DNA of 64,000 bases from Streptomyces fildesensis. Its GTDB lineage: Bacteria > Actinomycetota > Actinomycetes > Streptomycetales > Streptomycetaceae. The stretch is taken from contig NZ_JAAIKO010000043.1 of the NCBI RefSeq assembly GCF_016107395.1, positions 1 to 64,000 of the forward strand. The letters run 5' to 3'. The notes below the pieces were generated by a model. It did not search any database and was not told where the DNA came from. It saw only the letters and a list, made by a program, of their open reading frames with translations. The translations under genes and the position numbers were made by a program. Shown piece by piece: positions 52,747 through 61,167 of this stretch. Numbering within the stretch: position 1 is the first letter of the stretch; each line of letters opens with the position of its first letter.

Positions 52747-53331
52747 GTGCAGCTGGTAGTCGGCCGGATCGGGCGCGCCCACGGCATCAAGGGTGAGGTC
52801 ACCGTCGAGGTGCGCACCGACGAGCCGGAGGTACGGCTCGGACCGGGCGCGGTACTGGCCACGGACCCGGCCACCGCCGGCCCGCTGACCATCGAGTCCG
52901 GCAAGGTGCACAGCGGCCGTCTGCTGCTGCGCTTCGAGGGCGTACGGGACCGCAACGGCGCCGAGGCGCTGCGTAACGTCCTGCTGATCGCCGAGGTGGA
53001 CCCGGCGGAGCTGCCCGAGGACCCCGAGGAGTTCTATGACCACCAGCTCGTCGACCTCGACGTGGTGACCGTGGACGGTACGGAGGTCGGCCGCATCCTG
53101 GAGATCTCGCACCTGCCGGGACAGGACCTGCTGATCGTCGAGCGCCCGGACGGTACCGAGGTGATGATCCCGTTCGTCAGCGAGATCGTCCCGGAGATCG
53201 ACCTGGAGAACCAGCGGGCCGTGATCGACCCGCCGCCCGGCCTGCTCAACGAGGCCGAGGCCGAGATCGCCAGCACCCGCGACACCGAGGGCGGCACCCG
53301 CGACTCCGACGGTGCTGACGGCACTGCCTGA
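52747..53331 (+). CDS. rimM: 16S rRNA processing protein RimM
   Basis: RimM, 194 residues, assists 30S head assembly with S19. N-terminal VVGRIGRAHGIKGEV (about 4-18) and the PRC barrel part EFYDHQLVDLDVVT near 95 are typical. GTG 52747 has a weak site AAGGGCAAG. Its stop overlaps the trmD ATG by one base (TGATG). A C-terminal Asp/Glu tail is present. Confidence 0.95.
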   Translation: MQLVVGRIGRAHGIKGEVTVEVRTDEPEVRLGPGAVLATDPATAGPLTIESGKVHSGRLLLRFEGVRDRNGAEALRNVLLIAEVDPAELPEDPEEFYDHQLVDLDVVTVDGTEVGRILEISHLPGQDLLIVERPDGTEVMIPFVSEIVPEIDLENQRAVIDPPPGLLNEAEAEIASTRDTEGGTRDSDGADGTA

Positions 53332-54143
53332 TGCGTATCGACGTCATCACGATCTTCCCTGAGTACCTGGAACCGCTGAACGTGTCGCTGGTCGGCAAGG
53401 CGCGGGCCCGCGGGCAGCTCGATGTGCGGATCCACAACCTGCGCGACTGGACCCACGACCGGCACAACACCGTGGACGACAGCCCGTTCGGCGGCGGCCC
53501 CGGCATGGTGATGAAGCCGGAACCGTGGGGCGAGGCGCTGGACGCGGTGACCTCGGAAGCGGGGGAGGAGCGGCCGGTGCTGGTCGTCCCGACGCCCAGT
53601 GGTCTGCCGTTCACCCAGGAACTCGCGGTCGAACTGTCCGAGCGGCCCTGGCTGGTCTTCACGCCGGCCCGCTACGAGGGCATCGACCGCCGGGTCATCG
53701 AGGAGTACGGCGACCGTTTCGACGTGCGCGAGGTCTCCATCGGCGACTACGTCCTGGCCGGTGGCGAGGCCCCGGTCCTGGTGATCGTCGAGGCGGTGGC
53801 CCGGTTGCTGCCCGGCGTGCTCGGCAACGCCGAGTCGCACCGCGACGACTCCTTCGCGCCCGGCGCGATGGCCGACCTCCTCGAGGGGCCGGTCTACACG
53901 AAGCCGCCCGTCTGGCGGGAGCGCGAGGTGCCGGAGGTGCTGCTGAGCGGCCACCACGGCAAGGTCGCCCGCTTCCGCCGTGACGAGGCGTTCCGCCGCA
54001 CCACCGCCAACCGGCCGGACCTGATCGAGCGCTGCGACCCGGCCGCGCTCGACAAGCTGGACCGCAGACTCCTGGTGGAGCTGGGCTGGGAAGAGCTGCC
54101 GGACGGCCGATTTGGGCGCTCGGCCTCCGCCGTGGAAGAATAG
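53331..54143 (+). CDS. trmD: tRNA (guanine37-N1)-methyltransferase
   Basis: TrmD, 270 residues, methylates G37 next to the anticodon, preventing frameshifts on proline and other codons. Trefoil-knot SAM site: GRYEGIDRRVIEE-like RYEGIDRRVIEEYG near 115-128, and EVSIGDYVLAGGE near 136-148. The N-terminal RIDVITIFPEYLEPL and DDSPFGGGPGMVMKPEP (about 53-69) are family blocks. It overlaps rimM by one base. Confidence 0.96.
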   Translation: MRIDVITIFPEYLEPLNVSLVGKARARGQLDVRIHNLRDWTHDRHNTVDDSPFGGGPGMVMKPEPWGEALDAVTSEAGEERPVLVVPTPSGLPFTQELAVELSERPWLVFTPARYEGIDRRVIEEYGDRFDVREVSIGDYVLAGGEAPVLVIVEAVARLLPGVLGNAESHRDDSFAPGAMADLLEGPVYTKPPVWREREVPEVLLSGHHGKVARFRRDEAFRRTTANRPDLIERCDPAALDKLDRRLLVELGWEELPDGRFGRSASAVEE

Positions 54144-54277
54144 GCGCCTGCTGTACGTCCGGCGGCGCCCCTGCCACAGGGGGACCGACGTTCGCCCGAC
54201 GGAGCGGCATTCCGAATCATCATCACGACAGTTCCGCCGATGACCTGTGGCATGGGCGAAGGAAGCAGAAGATCTTC

Positions 54278-54625
54278 ATGCATATTCTCGACTCCGTCGA
54301 CAACGCCTCGAAGCGTGACGACGTCCCGGCGTTCCGCCCCGGTGACACCATCAACGTCCACGTGCGTGTCATCGAAGGCACCCGCTCGCGTGTGCAGCAG
54401 TTCAAGGGCGTAGTCGTCCGCCGCCAGGGCGCCGGCGTCCGCGAGACCTTCACGGTCCGCAAGGTCAGCTTCAGCGTCGGCGTCGAGCGTACCTTCCCGG
54501 TGCACAGCCCGATCTTCGAGAAGATCGAGATCGTGACCCGCGGTGACGTCCGTCGCGCCAAGCTGTACTACCTCCGTGAGCTGCGCGGCAAGGCCGCGAA
54601 GATCAAGGAGAAGCGCGACAACTGA
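54278..54625 (+). CDS. rplS: 50S ribosomal protein L19
   Basis: L19, 115 residues, sits at the subunit interface. FRPGDTINVHVRVIEGTRSR (about 22-41) and GVGVRETFTVRKVS-like AGVRETFTVRKVSFSVGVER are clear. ATG 54278 has GAAGGAAG 13 bases upstream. The 134-bp gap after trmD has a CCCCTG/CAGGGG arm pair (54167-54183) and may be the L19 leader. Confidence 0.97.
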   Translation: MHILDSVDNASKRDDVPAFRPGDTINVHVRVIEGTRSRVQQFKGVVVRRQGAGVRETFTVRKVSFSVGVERTFPVHSPIFEKIEIVTRGDVRRAKLYYLRELRGKAAKIKEKRDN

Positions 54626-54658
54626 GCCCATCGCGGGGCCGTATAGGCTCTCCGCTCG

Positions 54659-55369
54659 ATGGACACGGACGCAGAACTCCCGGAGCGCGATCGCTCTTCC
54701 CCCGCTGAACAGCAGGGGAAGCGGCGGTCGCGCTTCGCTGTGTCCCCGTCGTCCCTGCCTCCGTGGTGGTCCGTGGCCCGCTGGTGGCGTACGGCGCTGC
54801 CCGCCGTCGCCTGTGTGGCCGCCCTCTTCCTGGCGAACGCCTTCCTGGTGCAGCCGTTCCTCGTTCCGAGCGGATCGATGGAGGGGACGCTGCAGATCGG
54901 GGACCGGGTGCTGGTGAACAAGCTGGCGTACCGTTTCGGCCGGGAGCCGGAGCGGGGCGACATCGTCGTCTTCGACGGTGACGGATCGTTCCTCCGGACC
55001 GGCGGGACCGACTATGTGAAGCGGGTGATCGGTATCGGCGGGGACCGGGTCACCTGTTGCGACGCGCTGGGCCGGCTCATGGTGAACGGTCATCCGCTGG
55101 ACGAGGGCTATCTGTATCCGGGCGATACACCCTCCCAGGTACCGTTCGACATCCAAGTGCCGGCAGGGAGGCTGTGGGTGATGGGTGACCACCGTGGCGA
55201 CTCCCGGGATTCCCGGGATCATCTCGGCGAGCCCGGCGGCGGCACCGTCCCGCTGGACGAGGTGATCGGGCGGGCCGACTGGATCGGCTGGCCGATCGGG
55301 CGTATGCGGTCCCTGGACCGTCCGGCGGTCTTCGCCGCCATACCCGAACCAGGTCGGGGCCGTGGGTAA
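54659..55369 (+). CDS. sipW: Type I signal peptidase (first of four)
   Basis: A 236-residue leader peptidase that removes signal peptides of secreted proteins. One N-terminal membrane segment (about 46-63); catalytic Ser73 in PSGSM (71-74 region) and Lys121 in YVKRVIG; box E GDHRGDSRDSRDH near 180. The substrate-facing D box is present. Unlike the others it lacks a clear C-terminal membrane anchor. Symbol by order (W, X, Y, Z in S. lividans). ATG 54659 is close after rplS, 33 bp. Confidence 0.9.
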   Translation: MDTDAELPERDRSSPAEQQGKRRSRFAVSPSSLPPWWSVARWWRTALPAVACVAALFLANAFLVQPFLVPSGSMEGTLQIGDRVLVNKLAYRFGREPERGDIVVFDGDGSFLRTGGTDYVKRVIGIGGDRVTCCDALGRLMVNGHPLDEGYLYPGDTPSQVPFDIQVPAGRLWVMGDHRGDSRDSRDHLGEPGGGTVPLDEVIGRADWIGWPIGRMRSLDRPAVFAAIPEPGRGRG

Positions 55370-56642
55370 CCGCGGCAGGCCGCGGTACGGGCACCACCGG
55401 CCGGGCGCGGTCCGGCCGGTCCGTGCCGGCATGCATGCCGGCACGGACGCCCGGACGGGCCCGGGGCGCGATTCCGGCAACGGATCCGGCACCGGCGATG
55501 GCGGCGGCGATGGCGGCGGATCCGGCGACGGCTTCGGCTACGGATCCGTGCCGCGCGGCGGGCCCACCCGGGCGGAACGGCGCAAGCTGGCCCGCAAGGT
55601 CAAGCGCAAGCGGCGCCGGTCGGCGGCACGTGAGGTACCGCTGCTGCTCGTCGTGGCGCTGCTGATCGCCCTGGTGCTCAAGACGTTCCTGCTGCAGGCC
55701 TTCGTCATCCCGTCCGGTTCGATGGAGCAGACCATCAGGATCAGCGACCGGGTGCTGGTCGACAAGTTGACTCCGTGGTTCGGCAGCACGCCGCAGCGCG
55801 GCGATGTCGTGGTCTTCAAGGACCCGGGCGGCTGGTTGGCGAACGAGCCCAAGCCCAAGCCGGATCCGGTGGTGGTCAAGCAGGTGAAGGAGTTCTTCAC
55901 CTTCATCGGACTGCTGCCGGCCTCGGGCGAACAGGACCTGATCAAGCGGGTGGTCGCGGTCGGCGGTGACACCGTGAAGTGCTGCGACAAGGACGGCCGG
56001 ATTACCGTCAACGGCACTCCGTTGATCGAGCCGTACATCAATCCGGGTGATATCCCCTCGCAGTCGCAGTTCAGTGTGAAGGTGCCCATGGGGCGGGTGT
56101 GGGTGATGGGGGACCACCGCTCCAACTCCGCCGACTCCCGTTTCCACATGGACCAGGCAGGTCAGGGGACGGTGCCACTGGATCTGGTGGTGGGCCGGGC
56201 GTTCGTCATCGCGTGGCCGCTGGGTCATTGGCGCAAACTGGAGGAGCCGGGGACGTACGCCTCGGTGCCCGACGCGCGGTCGACCGGCACAAGTGCACTG
56301 GAACCGCCGACTAAGGTGGGCACGGCCAACAATGAGCAAGGAACGAACCCCCTCCCGACTCCTGCGGAACTCCCGCTCGTTATGGGAGTGGTGGGCCTGC
56401 GTCAGTCATGGCGCAGGCGGCAGCGTGGAATGAGGAGTGAACGTGGGGGACCTGGCGGTCGGCGCACGATCCGGATCCGGCGAGCCCGAAGACGGGGACA
56501 TCCCGGCGGGCTCTGTCCAGAAGACGGCGGACGGCGGCTCGGCCCCCGATGCGGGGCACGAGAACGAGTCCGGGCACGAACCCGCGCCGGAACCCGGTGC
56601 GGCCGGTGGCGAGGACAGCGGCGCGGCGGGCCGGCGCCGTAG
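55362..56642 (+). CDS. sipX: Type I signal peptidase (second of four) with Gly/Asp-rich N-terminus
   Basis: 426 residues by open frame. The N-terminus (35-65) is a Gly/Asp/Ser-rich cytosolic linker, then a membrane segment (about 92-110), catalytic Ser120 (IPSGSM) and Lys195 (DLIKRVVAV). Box E GDHRSNSADSRFHMD is near 249-263. GTG 55362 overlaps the sipW end by eight bases. The last 70 residues (from about 357) overlap sipY out of frame and have an Arg/Gly-rich shadow-like composition; a probable C-terminal membrane segment LPLVMGVVGL ends near 347. The stop may have been lost by mutation. Confidence 0.85.
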   Translation: MGNRGRPRYGHHRPGAVRPVRAGMHAGTDARTGPGRDSGNGSGTGDGGGDGGGSGDGFGYGSVPRGGPTRAERRKLARKVKRKRRRSAAREVPLLLVVALLIALVLKTFLLQAFVIPSGSMEQTIRISDRVLVDKLTPWFGSTPQRGDVVVFKDPGGWLANEPKPKPDPVVVKQVKEFFTFIGLLPASGEQDLIKRVVAVGGDTVKCCDKDGRITVNGTPLIEPYINPGDIPSQSQFSVKVPMGRVWVMGDHRSNSADSRFHMDQAGQGTVPLDLVVGRAFVIAWPLGHWRKLEEPGTYASVPDARSTGTSALEPPTKVGTANNEQGTNPLPTPAELPLVMGVVGLRQSWRRRQRGMRSERGGPGGRRTIRIRRARRRGHPGGLCPEDGGRRLGPRCGARERVRARTRAGTRCGRWRGQRRGGPAP

Positions 56643-57438
56643 GCCGGAGCGCAAGCAGCGGTCGTTCTGGAAGGAACTGCCCCTGCTCATCGGCATCGCG
56701 CTGGTACTGGCGCTGCTGATCAAGACGTTCCTGGTGCAGGCGTTCTCCATCCCGTCGGACTCGATGCAGAACACCCTGCAGGAGGGCGACCGGGTTCTGG
56801 TGGACAAGCTGACCCCGTGGTTCGGCTCCGAGCCCGACCGCGGCGAGGTCGTCGTCTTCCACGACCCGGGCGGCTGGCTGCCCGAGAACCCGCCGCCCAG
56901 CGGCAACGCGGTGTCGCGGGGGCTGCAGTCGGCCCTCAGCTTCATCGGTCTGATGCCCTCCGCGCAGGAGAAGGACCTGATCAAGCGGGTCATCGGCGTG
57001 GGCGGCGACACCGTCGAATGCAACGGCACCGGTCCGCTGAAGGTGAACGGCAAGGCGCTCGTCGAGCCGTACGTCTACCCGGACAACACTCCGTGCACGA
57101 TGGACAAGCCGTTCAAGGTGACGGTGCCCAAGGACCACATCTGGATGATGGGCGACCACCGCCAGAACTCGCTGGACTCCCGGTACCACATGGACCAGCC
57201 GGGCAACGGGTACGTCCCGCTCGACGATGTGGTCGGCCGTGCCTTCGTGAAGGCCTGGCCCATCAACCGCTGGGGCATGCTGCCCATCCCCGACACCTTC
57301 GAGCAGCCGGGGATCAACGCGGCGGGCGCCGCGCTGCCGGCCACCGCCGGCCTGGTGGGCGCGCTTCCGCTGGTGCTGATGCGCCGGCGCCGGCTGACCC
57401 GCAAGGGCGCGGAGGCCGCTGAGGGCTCCGCCGGCTGA
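56443..57438 (+). CDS. sipY: Type I signal peptidase (third of four)
   Basis: A 331-residue signal peptidase with an acidic cytosolic N-terminus (1-70), membrane segment about 80-98, catalytic Ser107 (PSDSM), Lys181 (DLIKRVIGV) and a C-terminal segment (AALPATAGLVGALPLVLM). GTG 56443 has GAGGAG seven bases upstream; a GTG two codons earlier is inside that site. It starts within the sipX coding frame. The SD in place of SG before Ser is usual for this group. Confidence 0.9.
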   Translation: MGDLAVGARSGSGEPEDGDIPAGSVQKTADGGSAPDAGHENESGHEPAPEPGAAGGEDSGAAGRRRRPERKQRSFWKELPLLIGIALVLALLIKTFLVQAFSIPSDSMQNTLQEGDRVLVDKLTPWFGSEPDRGEVVVFHDPGGWLPENPPPSGNAVSRGLQSALSFIGLMPSAQEKDLIKRVIGVGGDTVECNGTGPLKVNGKALVEPYVYPDNTPCTMDKPFKVTVPKDHIWMMGDHRQNSLDSRYHMDQPGNGYVPLDDVVGRAFVKAWPINRWGMLPIPDTFEQPGINAAGAALPATAGLVGALPLVLMRRRRLTRKGAEAAEGSAG

Positions 57439-57503
57439 CCAGCCGGAAATGCCTGCCGGGGACTGCTGACCTCGGCGGGTACCGCCGGGTAGGGTGCGGA
57501 TCC

Positions 57504-58235
57504 ATGAGCAGCAGTTCCACGAGCAGCAGTGCGATACGTAGGGATGACGGCCGGCTCGGACACATACTGTCCGGGCTGGCCGTAGCCATGGGGTGTGTGC
57601 TGTTCCTGGGCGGCTTCGCCTGGGGAGCGGTGACCTACCGGCCCTACACCGTGCCGAGCCAGTCCATGCAGCCGACCGTGGAGCCGGGGGACCGGATCCT
57701 TGCGCAGCGTGTCGACGGGTCGGACGTCCGCCGCGGCGACATCGTGGTCTTCCAGGACCAGCTGTGGGGCAGCGCGACGCTGGTCAAGCGCGTCGTCGGC
57801 GTGGACGGCGACGTCATCACCTGCTGCGACAAGCAGGGCCGGATGCTCGTCAACGGCAAACCGGTCGAGGAGAGCTATCTGCTGCACGGCGGACCGGCGT
57901 CGATCACGCCCTTCAAGACCACGGTTCCCAAGGGGCAGCTCTTCCTCCTCGGCGACAACCGGGCCGAGTCGCTGGACTCCCGTGTGCACATGACCGGCGG
58001 CGAGACCGGTACGGTGCCGCGCGGCGCGGTCCGGGCCCGGGTGGACGCCGTGGCGTGGCCGCTGGGGCGGCTCGGCATGGTGGACCGGGCCAAGAACTTC
58101 ACCGCGCTGCCCGGCGGGGTCTCCCAGCAGGGACCGCTGCGCTGGATCACCGTCGCGGTGTTCGCCGGAGCGGTGCTGATCCTCGGCGGCGCGGCGTACG
58201 GTCCGATCGCCCGCAGACTGCGCCGCCGCCGGTGA
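57504..58235 (+). CDS. sipZ: Type I signal peptidase (fourth of four)
   Basis: A 243-residue signal peptidase. N-terminal segment about 20-42, catalytic Ser54 (VPSQSM) and Lys95 (TLVKRVVGV), box E GDNRAESLDSRVHM near 151-164, and a second membrane segment about 212-233. TAGGGT (57490-57495) eight bases before ATG 57504 suggests a separate leaderless promoter, in keeping with the known separate sipZ operon in S. lividans. The next gene overlaps by four bases. Confidence 0.91.
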   Translation: MSSSSTSSSAIRRDDGRLGHILSGLAVAMGCVLFLGGFAWGAVTYRPYTVPSQSMQPTVEPGDRILAQRVDGSDVRRGDIVVFQDQLWGSATLVKRVVGVDGDVITCCDKQGRMLVNGKPVEESYLLHGGPASITPFKTTVPKGQLFLLGDNRAESLDSRVHMTGGETGTVPRGAVRARVDAVAWPLGRLGMVDRAKNFTALPGGVSQQGPLRWITVAVFAGAVLILGGAAYGPIARRLRRRR

Positions 58236-58714
58236 TCAGGCGCCGCGCGGCCCGGGTCGTCCTGCTGGATCCCGCCGACCGCATCCTGCTGCTGCACGGC
58301 TGCGAACCGGCCGACCCTTCGACGACCTGGTGGTTCACTCCGGGCGGCGGGGTCGAGGAGGGCGAGAGCCTGGCCGCGGCGGCCCGCCGGGAACTGGCCG
58401 AGGAGACCGGGATGACCTCGGTGGAACTGGGGCCCGTGCTGTGGGAGCGGACGTGTTCGTTCGCGTTCGACGGGCGCCAGTGGGAGCAGGACGAGTGGTA
58501 CTACCTGGCCCGCACCAGCACCACCGAGTTCGACACCGGTGGGCACACCGAACTGGAGCGGCGCAGCGTCACCGGGCTTCGGTGGTGGACCTGCGAGGAA
58601 CTTCTGTCCTCTCGTGAGACGGTGTACCCGATCAGGCTCGCCGGGCTGCTGCGTACGCTGCTCGACGAAGGACCCCCACAATTCCCGATCCCGCTGGGGA
58701 CGGAGCGTGACTGA
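58232..58714 (+). CDS. Nudix hydrolase
   Basis: A 160-residue MutT/Nudix pyrophosphohydrolase. The Nudix box GGGVEEGESLAAAARRELAEETGM is complete (G to REL, EE, G spacing) at about residues 36-58. The substrate (oxidised nucleotide, ADP-ribose, or NDP-sugar) cannot be told. GTG 58232 overlaps the sipZ TGA by four bases. It is followed by the DUF2469 gene 39 bp on. Confidence 0.9.
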   Translation: MIRRRAARVVLLDPADRILLLHGCEPADPSTTWWFTPGGGVEEGESLAAAARRELAEETGMTSVELGPVLWERTCSFAFDGRQWEQDEWYYLARTSTTEFDTGGHTELERRSVTGLRWWTCEELLSSRETVYPIRLAGLLRTLLDEGPPQFPIPLGTERD

Positions 58715-58753
58715 CGCACAATGGGGGGACGTACGGCTGAAGGGGAACATGCG

Positions 58754-59080
58754 ATGAGCGCCGAGGACCTCGAGAAGTACGAGACCGAGATGGAGCTGAA
58801 GCTCTACCGGGAGTACCGCGATGTCGTCGGGTTGTTCAAATATGTGATCGAGACCGAGCGGCGTTTCTACCTGACCAACGATTACGAGATGCAGGTGCAC
58901 TCGGTTCAGGGTGAGGTTTTCTTCGAGGTGTCCATGGCTGACGCCTGGGTGTGGGACATGTACCGGCCGGCCCGCTTCGTGAAGCAGGTCAGGGTCCTCA
59001 CATTCAAGGACGTGAACATTGAAGAGCTGAACAAGGCCGATCTCGATCTGTCGTCCGACGAAGCGGGCTTCAACAGCTGA
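58754..59080 (+). CDS. DUF2469 protein
   Basis: A 108-residue actinobacterial protein of unknown function, MSAEDLEKYETEMELKLYRE at the start. RDVVGLFKYVIETERRFYL and VFFEVSMADAWVWDMYRP are conserved-looking. Highly conserved in actinobacteria next to yraN. ATG 58754 follows AAGGGGAAC. Function unknown. Confidence 0.88.
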   Translation: MSAEDLEKYETEMELKLYREYRDVVGLFKYVIETERRFYLTNDYEMQVHSVQGEVFFEVSMADAWVWDMYRPARFVKQVRVLTFKDVNIEELNKADLDLSSDEAGFNS

Positions 59081-59125
59081 CCCCGGGTGGGGATGACGGC
59101 CCGCTGACCGGCCTCTCCGACCGGG

Positions 59126-59134
59126 TTATCCACA
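59126..59134 (+). promoter_or_regulatory. Isolated DnaA box
   Basis: TTATCCACA is a perfect E. coli-type DnaA box in the 117-bp gap between the DUF2469 gene and yraN; Streptomyces prefer TTGTCCACA. It is 31 bp before the RBS-blocking hairpin. Single copy, not an origin. Confidence 0.5.
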
Positions 59135-59156
59135 GGTAAGTTCAAGATCATCTGTA

Positions 59157-59197
59157 GTGCACCACCTCCGTCACAGTGAGTGGCGGAGGTGGTGTGC
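59157..59197 (+). promoter_or_regulatory. Hairpin burying the yraN ribosome binding site
   Basis: Bases 59157-59174 and 59180-59197 form an 18-bp stem (three G-U pairs) with a 5-base loop AGTGA. The right arm includes GGAGG (59185-59189), the ribosome binding site of yraN, and ends at the base before the GTG start at 59198. CCTCC in the left arm (59165-59169) pairs with it. It can be a translational switch or a transcription pause/terminator. Confidence 0.65.
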
Positions 59198-59557
59198 GTG
59201 AACGCACGAGCAGCCCGTGGCAGGTACGGCGAGGAACTGGCGGCCCGCTGGCTGGCCACGGCCGGCCTGAGAGTGCTGGAACGGAACTGGCGGTGCCGCC
59301 GCGGCGAGGTGGACATCGTCGCGTCCGAGGGCGACGCGCTGGTGATGTGCGAGGTGAAGACCCGCACCGGCGGTGACTACGAGCACCCCATGGCGGCCGT
59401 CACCCCGCGCAAGGCGGAGCGGCTGCGGCTGCTCGCCGAGTACTGGCTCAGCGAGCACGGCGGCCCGCCCTCCGGCGGGGTGCGGATCGACCTGGTCGGG
59501 GTGGTCCTGCCCGGCCGCGGCGCGGCCCGGGTCGAGCATGTGCGGGGGGTGGCCTGA
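59198..59557 (+). CDS. yraN: YraN/UPF0102 family nuclease-like protein
   Basis: A 119-residue restriction-endonuclease-fold protein often linked to DNA processing. RYGEELAARWLATAGLRVLERNW (about 8-30), then CRRGEVDIVASEGDALVMCEVKTR (about 32-55) with D-EVK catalytic-type motif. GTG 59198 is eight bases after GGAGG; the earlier GTG 59180 lies within the hairpin loop edge. It overlaps the comM start by one base (TGATG). Confidence 0.9.
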   Translation: MNARAARGRYGEELAARWLATAGLRVLERNWRCRRGEVDIVASEGDALVMCEVKTRTGGDYEHPMAAVTPRKAERLRLLAEYWLSEHGGPPSGGVRIDLVGVVLPGRGAARVEHVRGVA

Positions 59558-61167
59558 TGGGCTTCGCCCGCACCTGCTCGGTGGCCCTGGTCGGCGTGGA
59601 GGGCGTGGTCGTCGAGGTCCAGGCCGACCTCGAACCGGGGCTGGCCGCGTTCACCCTCGTCGGACTGCCCGACAAGAGCCTGAGCGAGAGCCGCGACCGC
59701 GTCCGGGCGGCGATCGTGAACAGCGGAGAGACCTGGCCGCAGAAGAAACTCACCGTGGGCCTCAGCCCCGCCTCGGTCCCCAAGAGCGGCAGCGGCTTCG
59801 ATCTCGGGGTCGCGTGCGCGGTCCTCGCCGCCAACGAACGGCTCGCGCCCCGGGCCATCGCCGATCTGATGATGATCGGCGAGCTGGGCCTCGACGGCCG
59901 GGTGCGGCCGGTCCGCGGAGTGCTGCCCGCCGTCCTCGCCGCGGCCGACGCCGGGTACCGGCACGTCGTGGTTCCGGAACGCACCGCGGCCGAGGCCTCG
60001 CTCGTTCCGGGAGTCTCGGTGCTCGGCATCCGTACCCTGCGCCAGCTCGTCGCGATCCTCAACGACGAGACGGTCCCGGAAGAGGAGGAAGACCGGGACG
60101 AGGGGCGTCCCGACCCGCTGTTCGCCGGGCTCGCGGTGCCCGGGGCCGGTATGGGCACCGGCGTCTCCGGCCGGGAGGTGGTCCCCGACCTCGCGGACGT
60201 CGCGGGCCAGCACACCGCCCGGCGTGCCCTGGAGATCTCCGCGGCCGGCGGCCATCACCTGTACCTGAAGGGCCCGCCGGGCGCCGGAAAGACGATGCTG
60301 GCCGAGCGGCTGGCCGGGCTCCTGCCACGGCTCACCGCACAGGAGTCGCTGGAGGTCACCGCGGTGCACTCGGTCGCCGGGATCCTCCCGCCCGGCAAAC
60401 CGCTGATCGACACCCCGCCGTACTGCGCCCCGCACCACTCGGCGACCATGCCCTCCATCATCGGCGGCGGCAGCGGTCTGCCCAGGCCGGGCGCGGTCTC
60501 CCTGGCCCATCGCGGGGTGCTCTTCCTGGACGAGGCGCCGGAGTTCAGCGGCCGGGTGCTCGACGCGATGCGCCAGCCGCTGGAGTCAGGGCACGTCGTG
60601 GTGGCCCGCTCCGCGGGAGTGATGCGGCTGCCCGCGCGCTTCCTGCTCGCCCTCGCCGCGAACCCCTGTCCGTGCGGACGGTATTCGCTGCTGGGGCTGG
60701 GGTGCGACTGCTCGCCGGCGGCGGTTCGCCGGTACCAGGCGAGACTGTCCGGGCCGCTCCTGGACCGGGTGGACCTCCGCGTCCAGGTCGAGGCGGTGAC
60801 CCGTACGGAGCTGATCGAGGGCGCCTCGGGCGCCGAGCCGAGCGCGCGGGTCGCGGACCGGGTGCGGCTCGCGAGGGAACGGGCGGCGGTCCGGTACGCG
60901 GAGACCCCGTGGCGGACCAACAGCGAGGTGCCCGGCCATGAGCTGCGCACCCGCTGGCAGGTGGGCCCGGCCGGACTGCGGGAGGCCGAAAGGGACATGG
61001 AGCGCGGACTGCTCACCGCCCGGGGCCTGGACCGCGTCCTGCGCGTGGCCTGGACGATCGCCGATCTCGCCGGGGTCGAACGGCCCGGTCCGCGGGAGAT
61101 GGCGGAGGCCCTGCAACTGCGCACCGGTGTCGCCCGCGGGGTGCCGGCCGTCGTGGGCGGTGGCTGA
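59557..61167 (+). CDS. comM: ComM/YifB-type Mg-chelatase-like AAA+ ATPase
   Basis: A 536-residue AAA+ protein. N-terminal domain about 10-160, Walker A GPPGAGKT at 239-246, Walker B FLDEAPEF near 325, zinc CPCGRYSLLGLGCDCS near 370. ComM drives branch migration during natural transformation in Gram-negative bacteria; in Streptomyces its role is not known. Overlaps yraN by one base and dprA by one base, so a three-gene operon. Confidence 0.93.
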   Translation: MGFARTCSVALVGVEGVVVEVQADLEPGLAAFTLVGLPDKSLSESRDRVRAAIVNSGETWPQKKLTVGLSPASVPKSGSGFDLGVACAVLAANERLAPRAIADLMMIGELGLDGRVRPVRGVLPAVLAAADAGYRHVVVPERTAAEASLVPGVSVLGIRTLRQLVAILNDETVPEEEEDRDEGRPDPLFAGLAVPGAGMGTGVSGREVVPDLADVAGQHTARRALEISAAGGHHLYLKGPPGAGKTMLAERLAGLLPRLTAQESLEVTAVHSVAGILPPGKPLIDTPPYCAPHHSATMPSIIGGGSGLPRPGAVSLAHRGVLFLDEAPEFSGRVLDAMRQPLESGHVVVARSAGVMRLPARFLLALAANPCPCGRYSLLGLGCDCSPAAVRRYQARLSGPLLDRVDLRVQVEAVTRTELIEGASGAEPSARVADRVRLARERAAVRYAETPWRTNSEVPGHELRTRWQVGPAGLREAERDMERGLLTARGLDRVLRVAWTIADLAGVERPGPREMAEALQLRTGVARGVPAVVGGG

